Assembly (NCBI RefSeq): GCF_012844235.1
Contig: NZ_JABAGR010000009.1
Span: 1 to 64,000, forward strand
Direction of reading: 5' to 3'
DNA from: Parafannyhessea umbonata
GTDB lineage: Bacteria > Actinomycetota > Coriobacteriia > Coriobacteriales > Atopobiaceae
Length of the DNA stretch: 64,000 bases
Made by a program: the position numbers and the translations under genes. Position 1 is the first letter of the stretch, and every line of letters starts with the position of its first letter. Shown in pieces: positions 39,236-47,875 of the stretch. The notes beneath the pieces are model-generated. The model did not search any database. It saw nothing but the letters and a program-made list of their open reading frames with translations, and was not told the origin of the DNA.

Positions 39236-40462
39236 TTAGAAGTTCACGGGCTCGTCGTAGTAGCAGCAGGTCAGAATCTTCTCGAAGTCCTCGGGCTTCG
39301 TCTCGCGCGGGTTCTCGGGCGTGCAGGCGTCCAGCGCGGCGTTCGCGGCGATCTGGGGCAGCTTCTCCTTGAACTCGGCCTCGGAGACCATCACGGGCTC
39401 GCCCGTGGCGTCGGCCTTCACGCCGCCGTTCGCGTAGTTCTTGATGCCCTGCGGAATGTTCAGCTTGTCGTTCATGTTGCGGATCTCCTGGACCAGGGAG
39501 TCGACGAGCTGGTCGTCGGTCTCGCCCGGCAGGTGCAGAATCTCCTTGGCAACGTACGCGTAGCGCTCCTTGGCGCGGGAGTCCTTGGAGTTCCACTGGA
39601 TGGCCTTGCCCAGGTACATGGCGTTCGCGCAGCCGTGGATGATGTGGCCGTTCTCAAAGGCCGCGCCGGTCTTGTGCGCCATGGAGTGCACGATGCCCAG
39701 CAGGCCAGAAGAGAACGCGATGCCGGCAAGGCACTGCGCCTCGTGCATGTGCTGACGGGCCTCCTTGTCGCCGGTGTAGGAAATCGGCAGCCAGTGGTGA
39801 ATCTCGCGGATGCCGTGCAGGGCGTCGGCATCGGTGAACATGGAGGCCGCCGTCGAGACGTACGCCTCCAGGCAGTGGGTCAGCGCGTCCATGCCGGTGT
39901 GCGCGCACAGCTTCGCGGGCATGCTGTAGGTCAGCTCGGGGTCGACGATAGCCACGTCAGGCGTGATCTCGAAGTCGGCAATCGGGTACTTGATGCCCTT
40001 GTGGTAGTCGGTGATGATGCTGAACGCGGTCACCTCGGTCGCGGTGCCAGACGTAGAGCTGATCGCGCAGAAGTGGGCCTTGTGGCGCAGCTCGGGAATG
40101 CCAAAGACCTTGCACATGTCCTCGAAGGTGCACTCGGGGTACTCGTACTTGATCCACATGGCCTTCGCGGCGTCAATGGGCGAGCCGCCGCCAATTGCAA
40201 TGATCCAGTCGGGGCCAAACTCCTGCATGAAGGCAGCGCCCTTCATGACGGTCTCGACGGACGGGTCAGACTCGACGCCCTCAAACAGCTTCACCTCGAA
40301 GCCGGCGTCCTCCAGGTCCTTCTGGACGTCCTGAAGGAATCCGCCGCGGCGCATGCTGTGTCCGCCAGAGACGATGACGGCCTTCTTGCCCTTCAGGTTC
40401 TTGACCTCGTGGCGAGACCCCTCGCCAAAGTACAGATCACGCGGGTTGGTAAAACGGCCCAT
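39236..40462 (-). CDS. Iron-containing alcohol dehydrogenase
   Basis: The 408-residue group III dehydrogenase has the NAD(P) motif GGGSPIDAAKA and the iron ligands in the DALTHCLEA, HSMAHKTGA and NGHIIHGCANA segments. It probably reduces acetaldehyde or butyraldehyde in fermentation. GGGAGC precedes ATG 40462. Two inverted repeats in the upstream gap (40559-40590, 40643-40666) may control it. Confidence 0.92.
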   Translation of the reverse strand: MGRFTNPRDLYFGEGSRHEVKNLKGKKAVIVSGGHSMRRGGFLQDVQKDLEDAGFEVKLFEGVESDPSVETVMKGAAFMQEFGPDWIIAIGGGSPIDAAKAMWIKYEYPECTFEDMCKVFGIPELRHKAHFCAISSTSGTATEVTAFSIITDYHKGIKYPIADFEITPDVAIVDPELTYSMPAKLCAHTGMDALTHCLEAYVSTAASMFTDADALHGIREIHHWLPISYTGDKEARQHMHEAQCLAGIAFSSGLLGIVHSMAHKTGAAFENGHIIHGCANAMYLGKAIQWNSKDSRAKERYAYVAKEILHLPGETDDQLVDSLVQEIRNMNDKLNIPQGIKNYANGGVKADATGEPVMVSEAEFKEKLPQIAANAALDACTPENPRETKPEDFEKILTCCYYDEPVNF

Positions 40463-40558
40463 AGTAAGCTCCCTACGCTTGTGCCCGCCGCCTCGTGCGA
40501 CAGGCTGGTTTCCGTACACACGTAGGCATATCACATTCCGTCGCCCCCGTCGGTAACT

Positions 40559-40590
40559 ATTCGGTAATAATGTCCTAAAAATTGCCGAAT
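40559..40590. promoter_or_regulatory. Inverted repeat ATTCGGTAA-N14-TTGCCGAAT
   Basis: Nine-base arms with one mismatch stand 97 nt upstream of the alcohol dehydrogenase start, in an AT-rich stretch. This is a possible operator for the dehydrogenase gene. It does not look like the Rex consensus. Confidence 0.4.
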
Positions 40591-40606
40591 GAAGCATTAA
40601 AATGAA

Positions 40607-40666
40607 TTGAACCTAAGCAAAGGGCAAAATTTATTGAAAATAGTTGTCCATCAATCAGTGGACAAC
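40607..40666 (+). promoter_or_regulatory. Candidate promoter and operator of the radical SAM gene
   Basis: TTGAAC (40607-40612) and TTTATT (40630-40635) are 17 nt apart. A perfect inverted repeat GTTGTCCA-N8-TGGACAAC (40643-40666) lies where transcription would start. It could be an operator for this gene, for the divergent alcohol dehydrogenase, or for both. Confidence 0.45.
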
Positions 40667-40707
40667 CCACCACGCGGAACTCCGCGCACAGGGAGGGCGA
40701 GAAGAGC

Positions 40708-41484
40708 ATGGCCACGTTCCTCAATGACAGTCCCGTCTTTGGGCCGGTCCGCAGCAGGCGCCTCGGGGTCTCCCTCGGCGTGAACCTCATGCCCTCGACG
40801 GGCAAGATCTGCACGTTCGACTGCATCTACTGCGAAAACGGCTTCAACTCCCAAAGGCGCACGCGCGACGGCTACGCCACCCTCGAGGACGTCACCTCGG
40901 GGCTCCGTGCCTCGCTCGAGCTCATGGCCTCGGACGACGACCTGCCAGACGTCATCACCTTCGCCGGCAACGGCGAACCCACGGCAAGCCCCATCTTCCC
41001 CAAGGCGGTCGAGGCCGCAATCGCGCTTCGCGACGAGCTCGCGCCGGCCGCAAAGATCGCCGTGCTCTCAAACGGCACGTTCGCGGACAGGCCCGCCGTC
41101 CGCGACGCCCTGCTCAAGGTGGACGACAACATCCTCAAGCTCGACGCCCACGCAGACGCCCTCGCCCGCGCGCTCGATAGGCCCAACATCCCCTACTCCG
41201 TGGAGCACCAGGTACAGGCGTACGCCGCGTTCGACGGCCACGTCATCGTCCAGACCATCTTCCTCGAAGGCACGTTCGAGGGCCGCGACGTCTCCAACAC
41301 CTCGTACGACCAGGTCAGCGAGTGGCTCGAGGACGTCAAGCGCATCGCCCCGCAGTACGCCACCATCTACACCATCGCCCGCGACACCCCCGCGCCGGAC
41401 CTCTGCAAGGCCAGCCGCAAGACCATGGACGCCATCGCAGACCGCGTCCGCGCCGCCGGCATCCGCTGCCAAGTCTCCTACTAG
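40708..41484 (+). CDS. Radical SAM protein, COG0731-like
   Basis: The 258-residue protein binds a 4Fe-4S cluster through CTFDCIYCE (CxxxCxxC) and has the SAM-binding TFAGNGEPT. N-terminal FGPVRSRRLGVSLGVNLMP is typical of a radical SAM group often found alone in anaerobes; a relation to wyosine (Tyw1-like) enzymes is known, but the reaction is not. GGGAGG precedes the ATG at a long distance (11 nt), with the sequence GGCGAGAAG in the spacer. Confidence 0.85.
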   Translation: MATFLNDSPVFGPVRSRRLGVSLGVNLMPSTGKICTFDCIYCENGFNSQRRTRDGYATLEDVTSGLRASLELMASDDDLPDVITFAGNGEPTASPIFPKAVEAAIALRDELAPAAKIAVLSNGTFADRPAVRDALLKVDDNILKLDAHADALARALDRPNIPYSVEHQVQAYAAFDGHVIVQTIFLEGTFEGRDVSNTSYDQVSEWLEDVKRIAPQYATIYTIARDTPAPDLCKASRKTMDAIADRVRAAGIRCQVSY

Positions 41485-41531
41485 CCCCGGCACCCAGCGC
41501 CCACGCCGCAAGTGTCATTTTTCGCCATCTA

Positions 41532-41607
41532 CCTGCACTTCTCAACATACTGAGTAAATTTACTCAGTATGTTGAGTATACTTACTCAATACGTTGAGAA
41601 GTGCAGG
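41532..41607. promoter_or_regulatory. Nested palindrome upstream of the DUF4143 ATPase gene
   Basis: A perfect 36-bp palindrome (41541-41576, centre TAAATTTA) lies within a larger inverted repeat with 26-bp arms (41532-41557 and 41582-41607, two mismatches). The right end touches the ribosome site of the ATPase gene. The three CTCAACATACTGAGTAA-like half sites suggest operator DNA, or an alternative RNA or cruciform structure. Confidence 0.75.
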
Positions 41608-41616
41608 GAGGCCAGC

Positions 41617-42810
41617 ATGTTCCAGAGGCACCAGGTGCAGATAATCGTCTCACGCATGCGCGAGGTCGAAAACCCGCTCATCCAGGTGGTCGTGGGCCCA
41701 AGGCAAACGGGAAAGAGCACCATGCTCACGCAGGCGCTCGATCAAATCGACCTGGAGCATAGCTACGTCAGCTCGGATGACGCCATCGTGCCCAGCGCGG
41801 AGTGGCTGCAGACAGAGTGGCAGCAGGCACGCAACATGACGGGCGGCGGCAAGCGCCCCGTGGTCCTGGTCGTGGACGAGGTCCAGAAGATCCCGCACTG
41901 GCCAACGGTCGTGAAGGGTCTCTACGATGCCGACCGCCGCAACGGCACGCCCGTACGCGCAGTGCTCAGCGGCTCGTCCTCCCCGCTGCCGCACGGGGGT
42001 CTGGAGGATTCCCTCATGGGTCGCTTCGAGCTCATCAGGTCGCCCCACTGGAGCCTCGAGGAGTGCTCGCAAGCGTTTGGGTACAGCCTGGAAGACTACC
42101 TCTACCTCGGCGGCTACCCGGGGGCGGCCATCTTCGCAAAGGACGAGAAGCGCTGGGCCTCGTACGTGCGCGACACGATAATCGAGCCCACCATCTCGCA
42201 GGACGTCCTCGCGCTCGGCCAGGTGCGCAAGCCCGCGCTCATGCGCGCCCTCTTCCGGCTGGGCGCCACGTACTCCGGCCAGGAGCTCTCGTACAACAAG
42301 ATGCTCGGCCAGCTGCAGGACGCGGGCAACACCACCACGCTCGCCCACTACCTCGATCTCCTTGGCAAGGCAGGCGTGCTCTGCGCGCTTCCCAAGTACG
42401 ACGAGAAGCCCGTCACACGCCGCAAGAGCTCCCCGCGTCTCATGGTGTACGACACGTCGCTCATGACGGCAACGGATGGGCTTGGCAGGGCAACGTACGC
42501 CGCGGATAGCGCGCGGCGCGGTCACCTCGTCGAATCGGCCGTCGGCGCCCGTCTTCTTGCGCGCGCGCCTGAGGAGGGCTTCAGCCTCTTCTGGTGGCGC
42601 GAGGGTACGAACGAGGTCGGCTTCGTGGCCGTCAGAAACGCTTCGATCTCCGCAATCGAGGTCAAGGGCGGCAGCGAGTCTCGTCAGGGCGGCATGGCGC
42701 AGTTCCTCTCCCGGCACCCCCAGGCAAAGCGCATCGTCGTGGGCGGCAGTTCCTCTGGAGCCTGCACCTTGGACGATTTCCTCCGTGATCGCGTGCCCCT
42801 TTTCTACTAG
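41617..42810 (+). CDS. AAA-family ATPase with C-terminal DUF4143 domain
   Basis: The 397-residue protein has Walker A GPRQTGKST (27-35), Walker B VVLVVDEVQKIPHW and SGSSSPL in the ATPase half, and a C-terminal DUF4143 part with nuclease-like residues near the end (AIEVKGG). Such genes are common, mobile and often patchily distributed; their role is unknown. I start at ATG 41617 after GGGAGG. Its regulatory palindrome and its lower GC than the neighbours point to transfer. Confidence 0.88.
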   Translation: MFQRHQVQIIVSRMREVENPLIQVVVGPRQTGKSTMLTQALDQIDLEHSYVSSDDAIVPSAEWLQTEWQQARNMTGGGKRPVVLVVDEVQKIPHWPTVVKGLYDADRRNGTPVRAVLSGSSSPLPHGGLEDSLMGRFELIRSPHWSLEECSQAFGYSLEDYLYLGGYPGAAIFAKDEKRWASYVRDTIIEPTISQDVLALGQVRKPALMRALFRLGATYSGQELSYNKMLGQLQDAGNTTTLAHYLDLLGKAGVLCALPKYDEKPVTRRKSSPRLMVYDTSLMTATDGLGRATYAADSARRGHLVESAVGARLLARAPEEGFSLFWWREGTNEVGFVAVRNASISAIEVKGGSESRQGGMAQFLSRHPQAKRIVVGGSSSGACTLDDFLRDRVPLFY

Positions 42811-43355
42811 GACTTCTGCCAGGAGCGCTTTCGCTGCCGTAGCATCGCACGTGCCCTCCTCGCTCGTGTCAAGTCGTAAGCGCAAGAACTCGGGACCGAC
42901 TGGCGCATCTTCCTCAGGCGCATCTGACCATGGCGGAACGCTTCCCAGCCTTAGCCTTAGCGTCTCATGCATGCTCTCGTAAGATGTGCCGGACTTCCTG
43001 GCACAATTGCGATGCCGAAAATACGTAATGCAGCCGCAGGAGCGCGCCCACCGTTGAAGCATCGCGCGACAGAATCGCGCGCATGGGATTCCACCAGATT
43101 TCGGAGATTGCCGATAAGATCATGGGCGACGTCCGCCCTCGTGTTGACGACCTGTCGGGCCTCTAGCTCCCAATGCAACAATCCCAATCTTCTATAGACC
43201 TGGCTTACGAGAAGAGAATCGGGGCTCAGGTGGGCAATCCCCCTCAGTCCCGACTCATGCATGCCACGTTCCAGTCCGTTCAGTCTCTAGAAGTAACCAC
43301 CGACCGGACGCTTTTTTAACCAATGAACACGCGCGGGCCTTTCGCACGCAAGAGC
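42811..43355. pseudogene. Stretch with possible decayed gene, not identified
   Basis: No intact gene is visible in these 545 bases. On the minus strand a 100-codon frame (43262-42957; VYRRLGLLHWELEARQVV) reads like protein until about 43060, and a second frame (RSCGCITYFRHRNC) continues from there, as in a gene broken by one frameshift. I do not recognise either part. Base composition is lower in GC than the core genes. Confidence 0.25.
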
Positions 43356-44342
43356 TTATGCGCGCACCTCAAACGGGGTCTCCTCCCCGCGGCTGAACGC
43401 CAAAAGCGCGCCGGCGGAGTTAAAGATCATGGCGCGCACGTCCTCTGCGGTGTAGAACGCCATGTGCGGCGACACGATTACGTTGGGGAACGCCATCAGC
43501 ACGCTGCGGTCGCGGTTGGGCAGCGCGTCGCGGCTGAGGTCGCGGTAGTACAGGTCCGCCTCGTTCTCTATGGTGTCGAGCGCCGCGGCCCCCACCTTGC
43601 CAGACTCGACGGCCGCTACCAGGGCCTCCGTGTCCACCAGCATGCCGCGCGCGGCGTTCACCAGCACCACGCCGTCCTTCATCTTGGCAAACGCCGCCGA
43701 GTCGAGCATGTGGTAATTCTCGGCCAGGCCGGGCGCGTGCAGCGTGATGGCGTCGGACTGCGCAAGCAGCGTGTCAAGGTCGACGTACGTGGCGTGCGCG
43801 CGCACGTCGTCGTTGGGATACGGGTCGTACGCCAGGATCTTGCAGCCAAAGCCGCTTAGGTGGCGCACCACCGTGGAGCCTATGCGCCCCGTGCCGATGA
43901 CGCCCACCGTGGAGGTGGAGATGTCCTTTCCCAGCTTGCCGCGCAGGCCAAAGTCCTGCGCCGCGGAGTGGCGGGCCAGCAGCTTGACCTTGCGCTGCGC
44001 CATGAGCATCAGCATGATGGCGTAGTTGGCGACGCCCTCGGGCGGGTACGGCGCGTTGGAGACGCGCATGCCCAGCTCGCGGGCGTGGGCAACGTCGATG
44101 TGCTCGTAGCCGATGGTGCGCGTGGAGAGGTAGCGCACGCCCTGCGCCCAGAACGCGTCCAGCAGCTCCGCCGGCATGGGGTTGGTGATTATGCACAGCG
44201 CGTCGTGCCCCGCGGCAAGGTGGGCGTTCTCTAGCGTGGGATACTCGCTCGTCCAGTCGAACTCGAAGCCCATCTGGCTCGCAGCTTCCTGCATGTACCC
44301 AAGCTCGTCGTATTCGCGCAGCGCGTAGGCAAAAAGCCTCAT
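43356..44342 (-). CDS. D-2-hydroxyacid dehydrogenase, D-lactate dehydrogenase-like
   Basis: The 328-residue protein has the NAD loop VGVIGTGRIGSTVV, and the catalytic residues lie in NAARG (Arg), DTIENEADL (Glu) and VSPHMAF (His). The VanH/LdhA-type N-terminus (MRLFAYALREYDE) suggests pyruvate reduction to D-lactate in fermentation; other 2-ketoacids are possible. GGGGGAGG precedes the ATG. Confidence 0.9.
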   Translation of the reverse strand: MRLFAYALREYDELGYMQEAASQMGFEFDWTSEYPTLENAHLAAGHDALCIITNPMPAELLDAFWAQGVRYLSTRTIGYEHIDVAHARELGMRVSNAPYPPEGVANYAIMLMLMAQRKVKLLARHSAAQDFGLRGKLGKDISTSTVGVIGTGRIGSTVVRHLSGFGCKILAYDPYPNDDVRAHATYVDLDTLLAQSDAITLHAPGLAENYHMLDSAAFAKMKDGVVLVNAARGMLVDTEALVAAVESGKVGAAALDTIENEADLYYRDLSRDALPNRDRSVLMAFPNVIVSPHMAFYTAEDVRAMIFNSAGALLAFSRGEETPFEVRA

Positions 44343-44632
44343 GAGAAGAACCTCCCCCGGTAGTTGGCGGTTCGCCTTGGCCGTGCGCCCCTTGCGCGCC
44401 GCGGCCGCGCATCCGCCGCCGCAGACGGCTCCGCGGCACGTGGCTCCATATTAGTTGACGCGCCGCGTCGCGCGCGAAGCGTGCCTATACGTTAACGTTG
44501 GCAGGCTATGCACAACCGTTCGTCGCGAACGCACCCCGTTCGTCGCGCCCCGCCAGACGGCGCGGGCGCGACTCACTCACCATAACGGGCGTTGCCACAG
44601 GGAAGGCCACACGCCCTTCTCGCCTGTGTGTA

Positions 44633-44660
44633 TTGATTTATGTCGATACGTTGTTAGAAT
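44633..44660 (+). promoter_or_regulatory. Candidate promoter of arsC-arsR
   Basis: TTGATT and TAGAAT stand 16 nt apart, 44 nt before the arsC start. The imperfect palindrome TATTGATTTATGTCGATA (44631-44648) overlaps the -35 box and is a plausible ArsR operator. The rest of the 361-bp gap from the dehydrogenase is GC-rich, with a direct repeat of CGTTCGTCGCG (44518-44528, 44539-44549) and no gene. Confidence 0.55.
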
Positions 44661-44703
44661 AATCGAATCCACCTGCGATAACGCCGTGGAAAGGGACGAG
44701 GCC

Positions 44704-45135
44704 ATGGACAGTTCGAACGCATTCGCAAACGCCGCGCCACGCCACGCACCCACCATCGCCTTCGTGTGCACGCACAACGCGTGCCGCAGCCAGATGGCAG
44801 AGGCGCTCGCGAGGCAGCTGCTGCCCCGTGGCACACAGATCTTCTCGGCGGGAACGGACCCCACCGACCACGTGGACGAGGGCGCGCTGCAAGAGCTCGC
44901 GCGCCGCGGCGTCAGTGCGGCCGGCCTGCACCCCAAGCCGCTTTCCCGGCTGCCGCGCGTGGACTGGCTTGTTACCATGGGGTGCGGGGTTTCCTGCCCC
45001 AGCCTGCCGTGCGCGCACCGCGAGGACTGGGGCCTGGACGACCCAATGGGCGGCTCGCCCCGCTCCTACCGGGAGTGCGCGGATGCCATCGCGCAGCACC
45101 TGCGCCAGCTGGGCGAGAAGATCGCACGCGCCTAG
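44704..45135 (+). CDS. arsC: Arsenate reductase, low-molecular-weight phosphatase type
   Basis: The 143-residue protein has the P-loop CTHNACRSQMAEA and a later pair of Cys in MGCGVSCPSLPC, then REDWGLDDP. This is the thioredoxin-coupled (Staphylococcus-type) arsenate reductase layout, with three redox Cys. A plain tyrosine phosphatase role is less likely because those Cys are kept. GGGACGAGG precedes the ATG. The ArsR regulator follows after 36 nt; no arsB, acr3 or arsP lies in the window. Confidence 0.85.
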   Translation: MDSSNAFANAAPRHAPTIAFVCTHNACRSQMAEALARQLLPRGTQIFSAGTDPTDHVDEGALQELARRGVSAAGLHPKPLSRLPRVDWLVTMGCGVSCPSLPCAHREDWGLDDPMGGSPRSYRECADAIAQHLRQLGEKIARA

Positions 45136-45171
45136 GCCGCGGAGCCGCGCGGGGCGCAACGGAGGTACCAG

Positions 45172-45537
45172 ATGGAAAGCCAAATGACAGACGACCAGCT
45201 GAGGGCTGTGTTCAAGGCGCTTGCGGATGCGCGGCGCCTTGCGATCGTGCACATGCTCGAGCGCGGCGGCGAGGTGTGCGCCTGCAACCTGCTGGACGGC
45301 CTGGACATAACCCAGCCCACGCTGTCGCACCACATGAAGGTGCTGTGCGACAGCGGCCTCGTGCAGTGCCGCAAGGACAGCCGCTGGTGCTACTACTCCG
45401 TTGACGCCGGCGCCGCGCGCAAGATGTCTGCAGCCTTTGCGCTGCTTGCGGACACCGCGTCCGACGTCGGCGACGGCGACGAGCCCGCCGGCGCCTGCTC
45501 GTGCGCGCGCCAGGGCTCGTGCAGCTGCAGCAACTAG
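45172..45537 (+). CDS. arsR: ArsR-family metal(loid)-responsive repressor
   Basis: The 121-residue winged-helix protein has the arsenic-site motif EVCACNLL in the recognition region and TQPTLSHHMKVLCDSGLV as helix-turn-helix. The C-terminus is Cys-rich (CSCARQGSCSCSN), which could add a second metal site. CGGAGG precedes the ATG. It very likely controls its own operon with arsC. Confidence 0.88.
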   Translation: MESQMTDDQLRAVFKALADARRLAIVHMLERGGEVCACNLLDGLDITQPTLSHHMKVLCDSGLVQCRKDSRWCYYSVDAGAARKMSAAFALLADTASDVGDGDEPAGACSCARQGSCSCSN

Positions 45538-45608
45538 CCTGCTGCCACTTGCATCTGTCTTTTGCTAGCAAGCTAGGCCAACTTGCATCTGTCTTGCGAC
45601 AACAATTT

Positions 45609-45665
45609 CGTGTACTTGGAGTACATGATTTTGCGAAATTTCGCGTATCTCAAGTACACGTTTTT
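45609..45665 (+). terminator. Long hairpin with T-run after arsR
   Basis: CGTGTACTTG (45609-45618) and CAAGTACACG (45651-45660) form perfect 10-bp arms around an inner palindrome GCGAAATTTCGC (45633-45644), followed by TTTTT. It lies 72 nt past arsR and would stop its transcript. Between arsR and this hairpin, ACTTGCATCTGTCTT is repeated at 45547 and 45581. Confidence 0.6.
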
Positions 45666-45718
45666 CTACTTGCGTCCAAAGCTGCGGGCCGTGCGACGCA
45701 ACTAAGCTCGCAATCTTC

Positions 45719-45877
45719 ATGAAGAAGAGCGGCATCCCGTACACCCAACTCCTCGCACAGGAAGACTTCGACAATGCGGTAGCATCAAACAACCGAGAAG
45801 CGAAACACAACACGCCTCGCGCCGCGTTCTACATTGGCTCCGAGCCTGACAGGTGCCTTGTCCAGGCCGACCCGTAA
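45719..45877 (+). CDS. Short ORF or gene remnant, 52 codons
   Basis: The frame MKKSGIPYTQLLAQEDFDNA to RCLVQADP has protein-like composition but no ribosome site and no recognised family. It may be the end of a decayed gene in the AT-rich accessory segment. The rest of 45538-46303 holds no gene; 46070-46140 is very AT-rich. Confidence 0.25.
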   Translation: MKKSGIPYTQLLAQEDFDNAVASNNREAKHNTPRAAFYIGSEPDRCLVQADP

Positions 45878-46147
45878 TCGCATGCCGTCGAAAAATCAAA
45901 CCTCACGCTTCTTGCTACCTAGAGCGTAATTCCGCCCGGAGTCAATCACTCGCCTCGACTTGGCGTGGCTGCAGTAAATGAGAACGAACGCATGTGTTGT
46001 GCAGTCGCCGTGCACATTTATAGCCCATGCTCTCCCCTAGCCCATATTCAGGAGAAAATGCATTTCGCTGATATTTCTGTATAATATTATTATTCTTCGC
46101 TATTATAATAAATATTTAGAAATTTTACATTCGTTTTAGAAAATTAA

Positions 46148-46300
46148 GGAAAGTTAGGCTCAGAAATCTATGGCCATTTCTGAGCATGAGGCCGCTCGTA
46201 GCAAAGAAAGTTACGAGAAGAACCGGACGTGTAAAGATAGCCCCTTCTACCTGCGGATATATAAAACGACAAACCCCCTAGGAAAGTTACGGGAAAGTTA
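46148..46300. repeat. Four GAAAGTTA repeats and a hairpin downstream of the Schlafen-type gene
   Basis: GAAAGTTAG or GAAAGTTAC occurs at about 46149, 46206, 46282 and 46292. A perfect 9-bp hairpin (GCTCAGAAA 46158-46166 with TTTCTGAGC 46177-46185) follows the first copy. The stretch lies just past the stop of the ATP-binding protein gene. Confidence 0.5.
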
Positions 46301-46303
46301 GCC

Positions 46304-47770
46304 TTACGCCCAAGCGGGAACATAACGCATATATCGCGGAGCGGTTTCAGGGTCGACAGGTTTTATTAAGCCATCTCCGACCGCCGTCGCCAGCAGCTTC
46401 GAGACGGTCGAGGAACTGGGTCCCCCCTCTCCGAAACGGCAGCGAAGCGATTTGTTGGTCATGGCCTCGCCATTCGTGAAGCAAATGCAAGCGTGCCAGT
46501 AGCAAGCCATAACGCGATCCTGTAAGCTCATCGAGCGATAGGGCACATAAGCGAGCAGGGAAATTCTCACACTGCCACCCGCCCCCTCATATTCAACAGC
46601 CTTGGGCGCCGGGAGATACAGCGCTTCGCATGAAGAGATGATTCTGTCCCAGCCGGTTCCAAGCTCTTCGCAAAAACGAAACCGCCTCATCAGGCTCGCA
46701 AGCTTCTGATTTCGTGATTTCGGAGGGTTGTCAACCAACCGCATAAGATCCACAAGCGACGTCCCTGGGTTGGTGAAGTCTACGCGATCGGAAAACACCT
46801 CTACGACGGGACCACTACCAGTTACCGCAAGGTCCTGATGAATGAGCGCATTAGCAAGAATCTCACGAATTGCCCTTTCAGGATAGGCGGTTGTTTGGAC
46901 CCTCACTGCACCAACAATGTCCTCTTTTGCGGGTGTAAGCGCCATTATCATTTCGACTGCCGACTCGAACTCAACAGCATAACCGCCCTCGTAGTCCTTG
47001 CTTCTGAGTATCTCGCTCCGACCTCGCCCCTTATACTGAACGAGCCTTAATGCCTTCCTCGCAACCGTAGGAAAGTTTTTGAGGCTCTTGGCCAACAGAA
47101 TTGCGCCGAGGTTCGTCACGGCATAACGGCCATCATCCTGACGCAGAATTATTTCATCATCGCAGAGGTAGTGCGCGACTTCGTCCCGCGACTGCGGCAT
47201 CGGCGTTCCAAGCAAATCGAAGTACTTCGGAAAGTCGAGCAGAGACAGTGCGTCAGGAAGAGTTAGGCCTCCCTTGGCCGCAATGCTCTCGAAGTCCGAT
47301 TTTGTAATTCGACTCCAAACCTCTGATTCTAAGACGGGGTATTCCCGCAGCTTCTTGGTATAGCTTCCCACTCGAATGTAAGGAACCCGTTCGAAGTCAA
47401 CGGTATGGTAAAAGGCTGCTTGTACCATAAGAACCGTCACGCGCTTGCCGCACACAACGTCTTCGGCGAACTCGAATGATGCGTTATCTGTCAGCTGATG
47501 ATGGAGCCAGTTCTCAAGCTCCTCATTGCCCCTCTTTTCAAGCCGATATCGAAAGGAGCTGCCAATGACATCATGCGTTTTATCATCGACGCCCCAAACC
47601 ATGTATGCTGTAGGGATGCCCAGCCTGCAAGCAGAATTAGCTAACGCGCTTATCCTTTGGCCAATCATCTCAGCATCCGAGTTGTTCGTCTTGAACTCAA
47701 TCCACTCTGTCTCGGCGTCGTGATGGCATAGTTCCTTCACAAGCAGCGCAATATCAACATCGGTACCCAT
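46304..47770 (-). CDS. ATP-binding protein with Schlafen AlbA_2 domain
   Basis: The 488-residue protein has an N-terminal AlbA_2 domain (TEWIEFKTNNSD near residue 20, then RVPYIRVGSYT near 130) and a GHKL-like ATP site further on: REILANALIHQDL near residue 300 and DRVDFTNPGTSLVD near 325. It ends in a winged-helix-like part. This is the COG2865 group, often found in accessory and defence contexts; the function is not settled. GC and codon use are clearly lower than in the neighbours. It lies 150 nt from the 3' end of tRNA-Pro, which suggests acquisition at that tRNA. Confidence 0.85.
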   Translation of the reverse strand: MGTDVDIALLVKELCHHDAETEWIEFKTNNSDAEMIGQRISALANSACRLGIPTAYMVWGVDDKTHDVIGSSFRYRLEKRGNEELENWLHHQLTDNASFEFAEDVVCGKRVTVLMVQAAFYHTVDFERVPYIRVGSYTKKLREYPVLESEVWSRITKSDFESIAAKGGLTLPDALSLLDFPKYFDLLGTPMPQSRDEVAHYLCDDEIILRQDDGRYAVTNLGAILLAKSLKNFPTVARKALRLVQYKGRGRSEILRSKDYEGGYAVEFESAVEMIMALTPAKEDIVGAVRVQTTAYPERAIREILANALIHQDLAVTGSGPVVEVFSDRVDFTNPGTSLVDLMRLVDNPPKSRNQKLASLMRRFRFCEELGTGWDRIISSCEALYLPAPKAVEYEGAGGSVRISLLAYVPYRSMSLQDRVMACYWHACICFTNGEAMTNKSLRCRFGEGGPSSSTVSKLLATAVGDGLIKPVDPETAPRYMRYVPAWA

Positions 47771-47875
47771 GAGACCCCGTCGTCCGAAAATATAGTTCCG
47801 GATATTCTACAGCACTAATTAGCCCTCAATATGAGCCGCGTCGCCACCTTTAAGTGGAACAATAAGGCATGCGAT

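Noticed and set aside
41650-43062. Long minus-strand open frame opposite the DUF4143 ATPase
   Set aside because: It is the antisense of the ATPase gene with no ribosome site or protein-like motif over most of its length; only its first part (42810-43062) is kept as a possible decayed gene.
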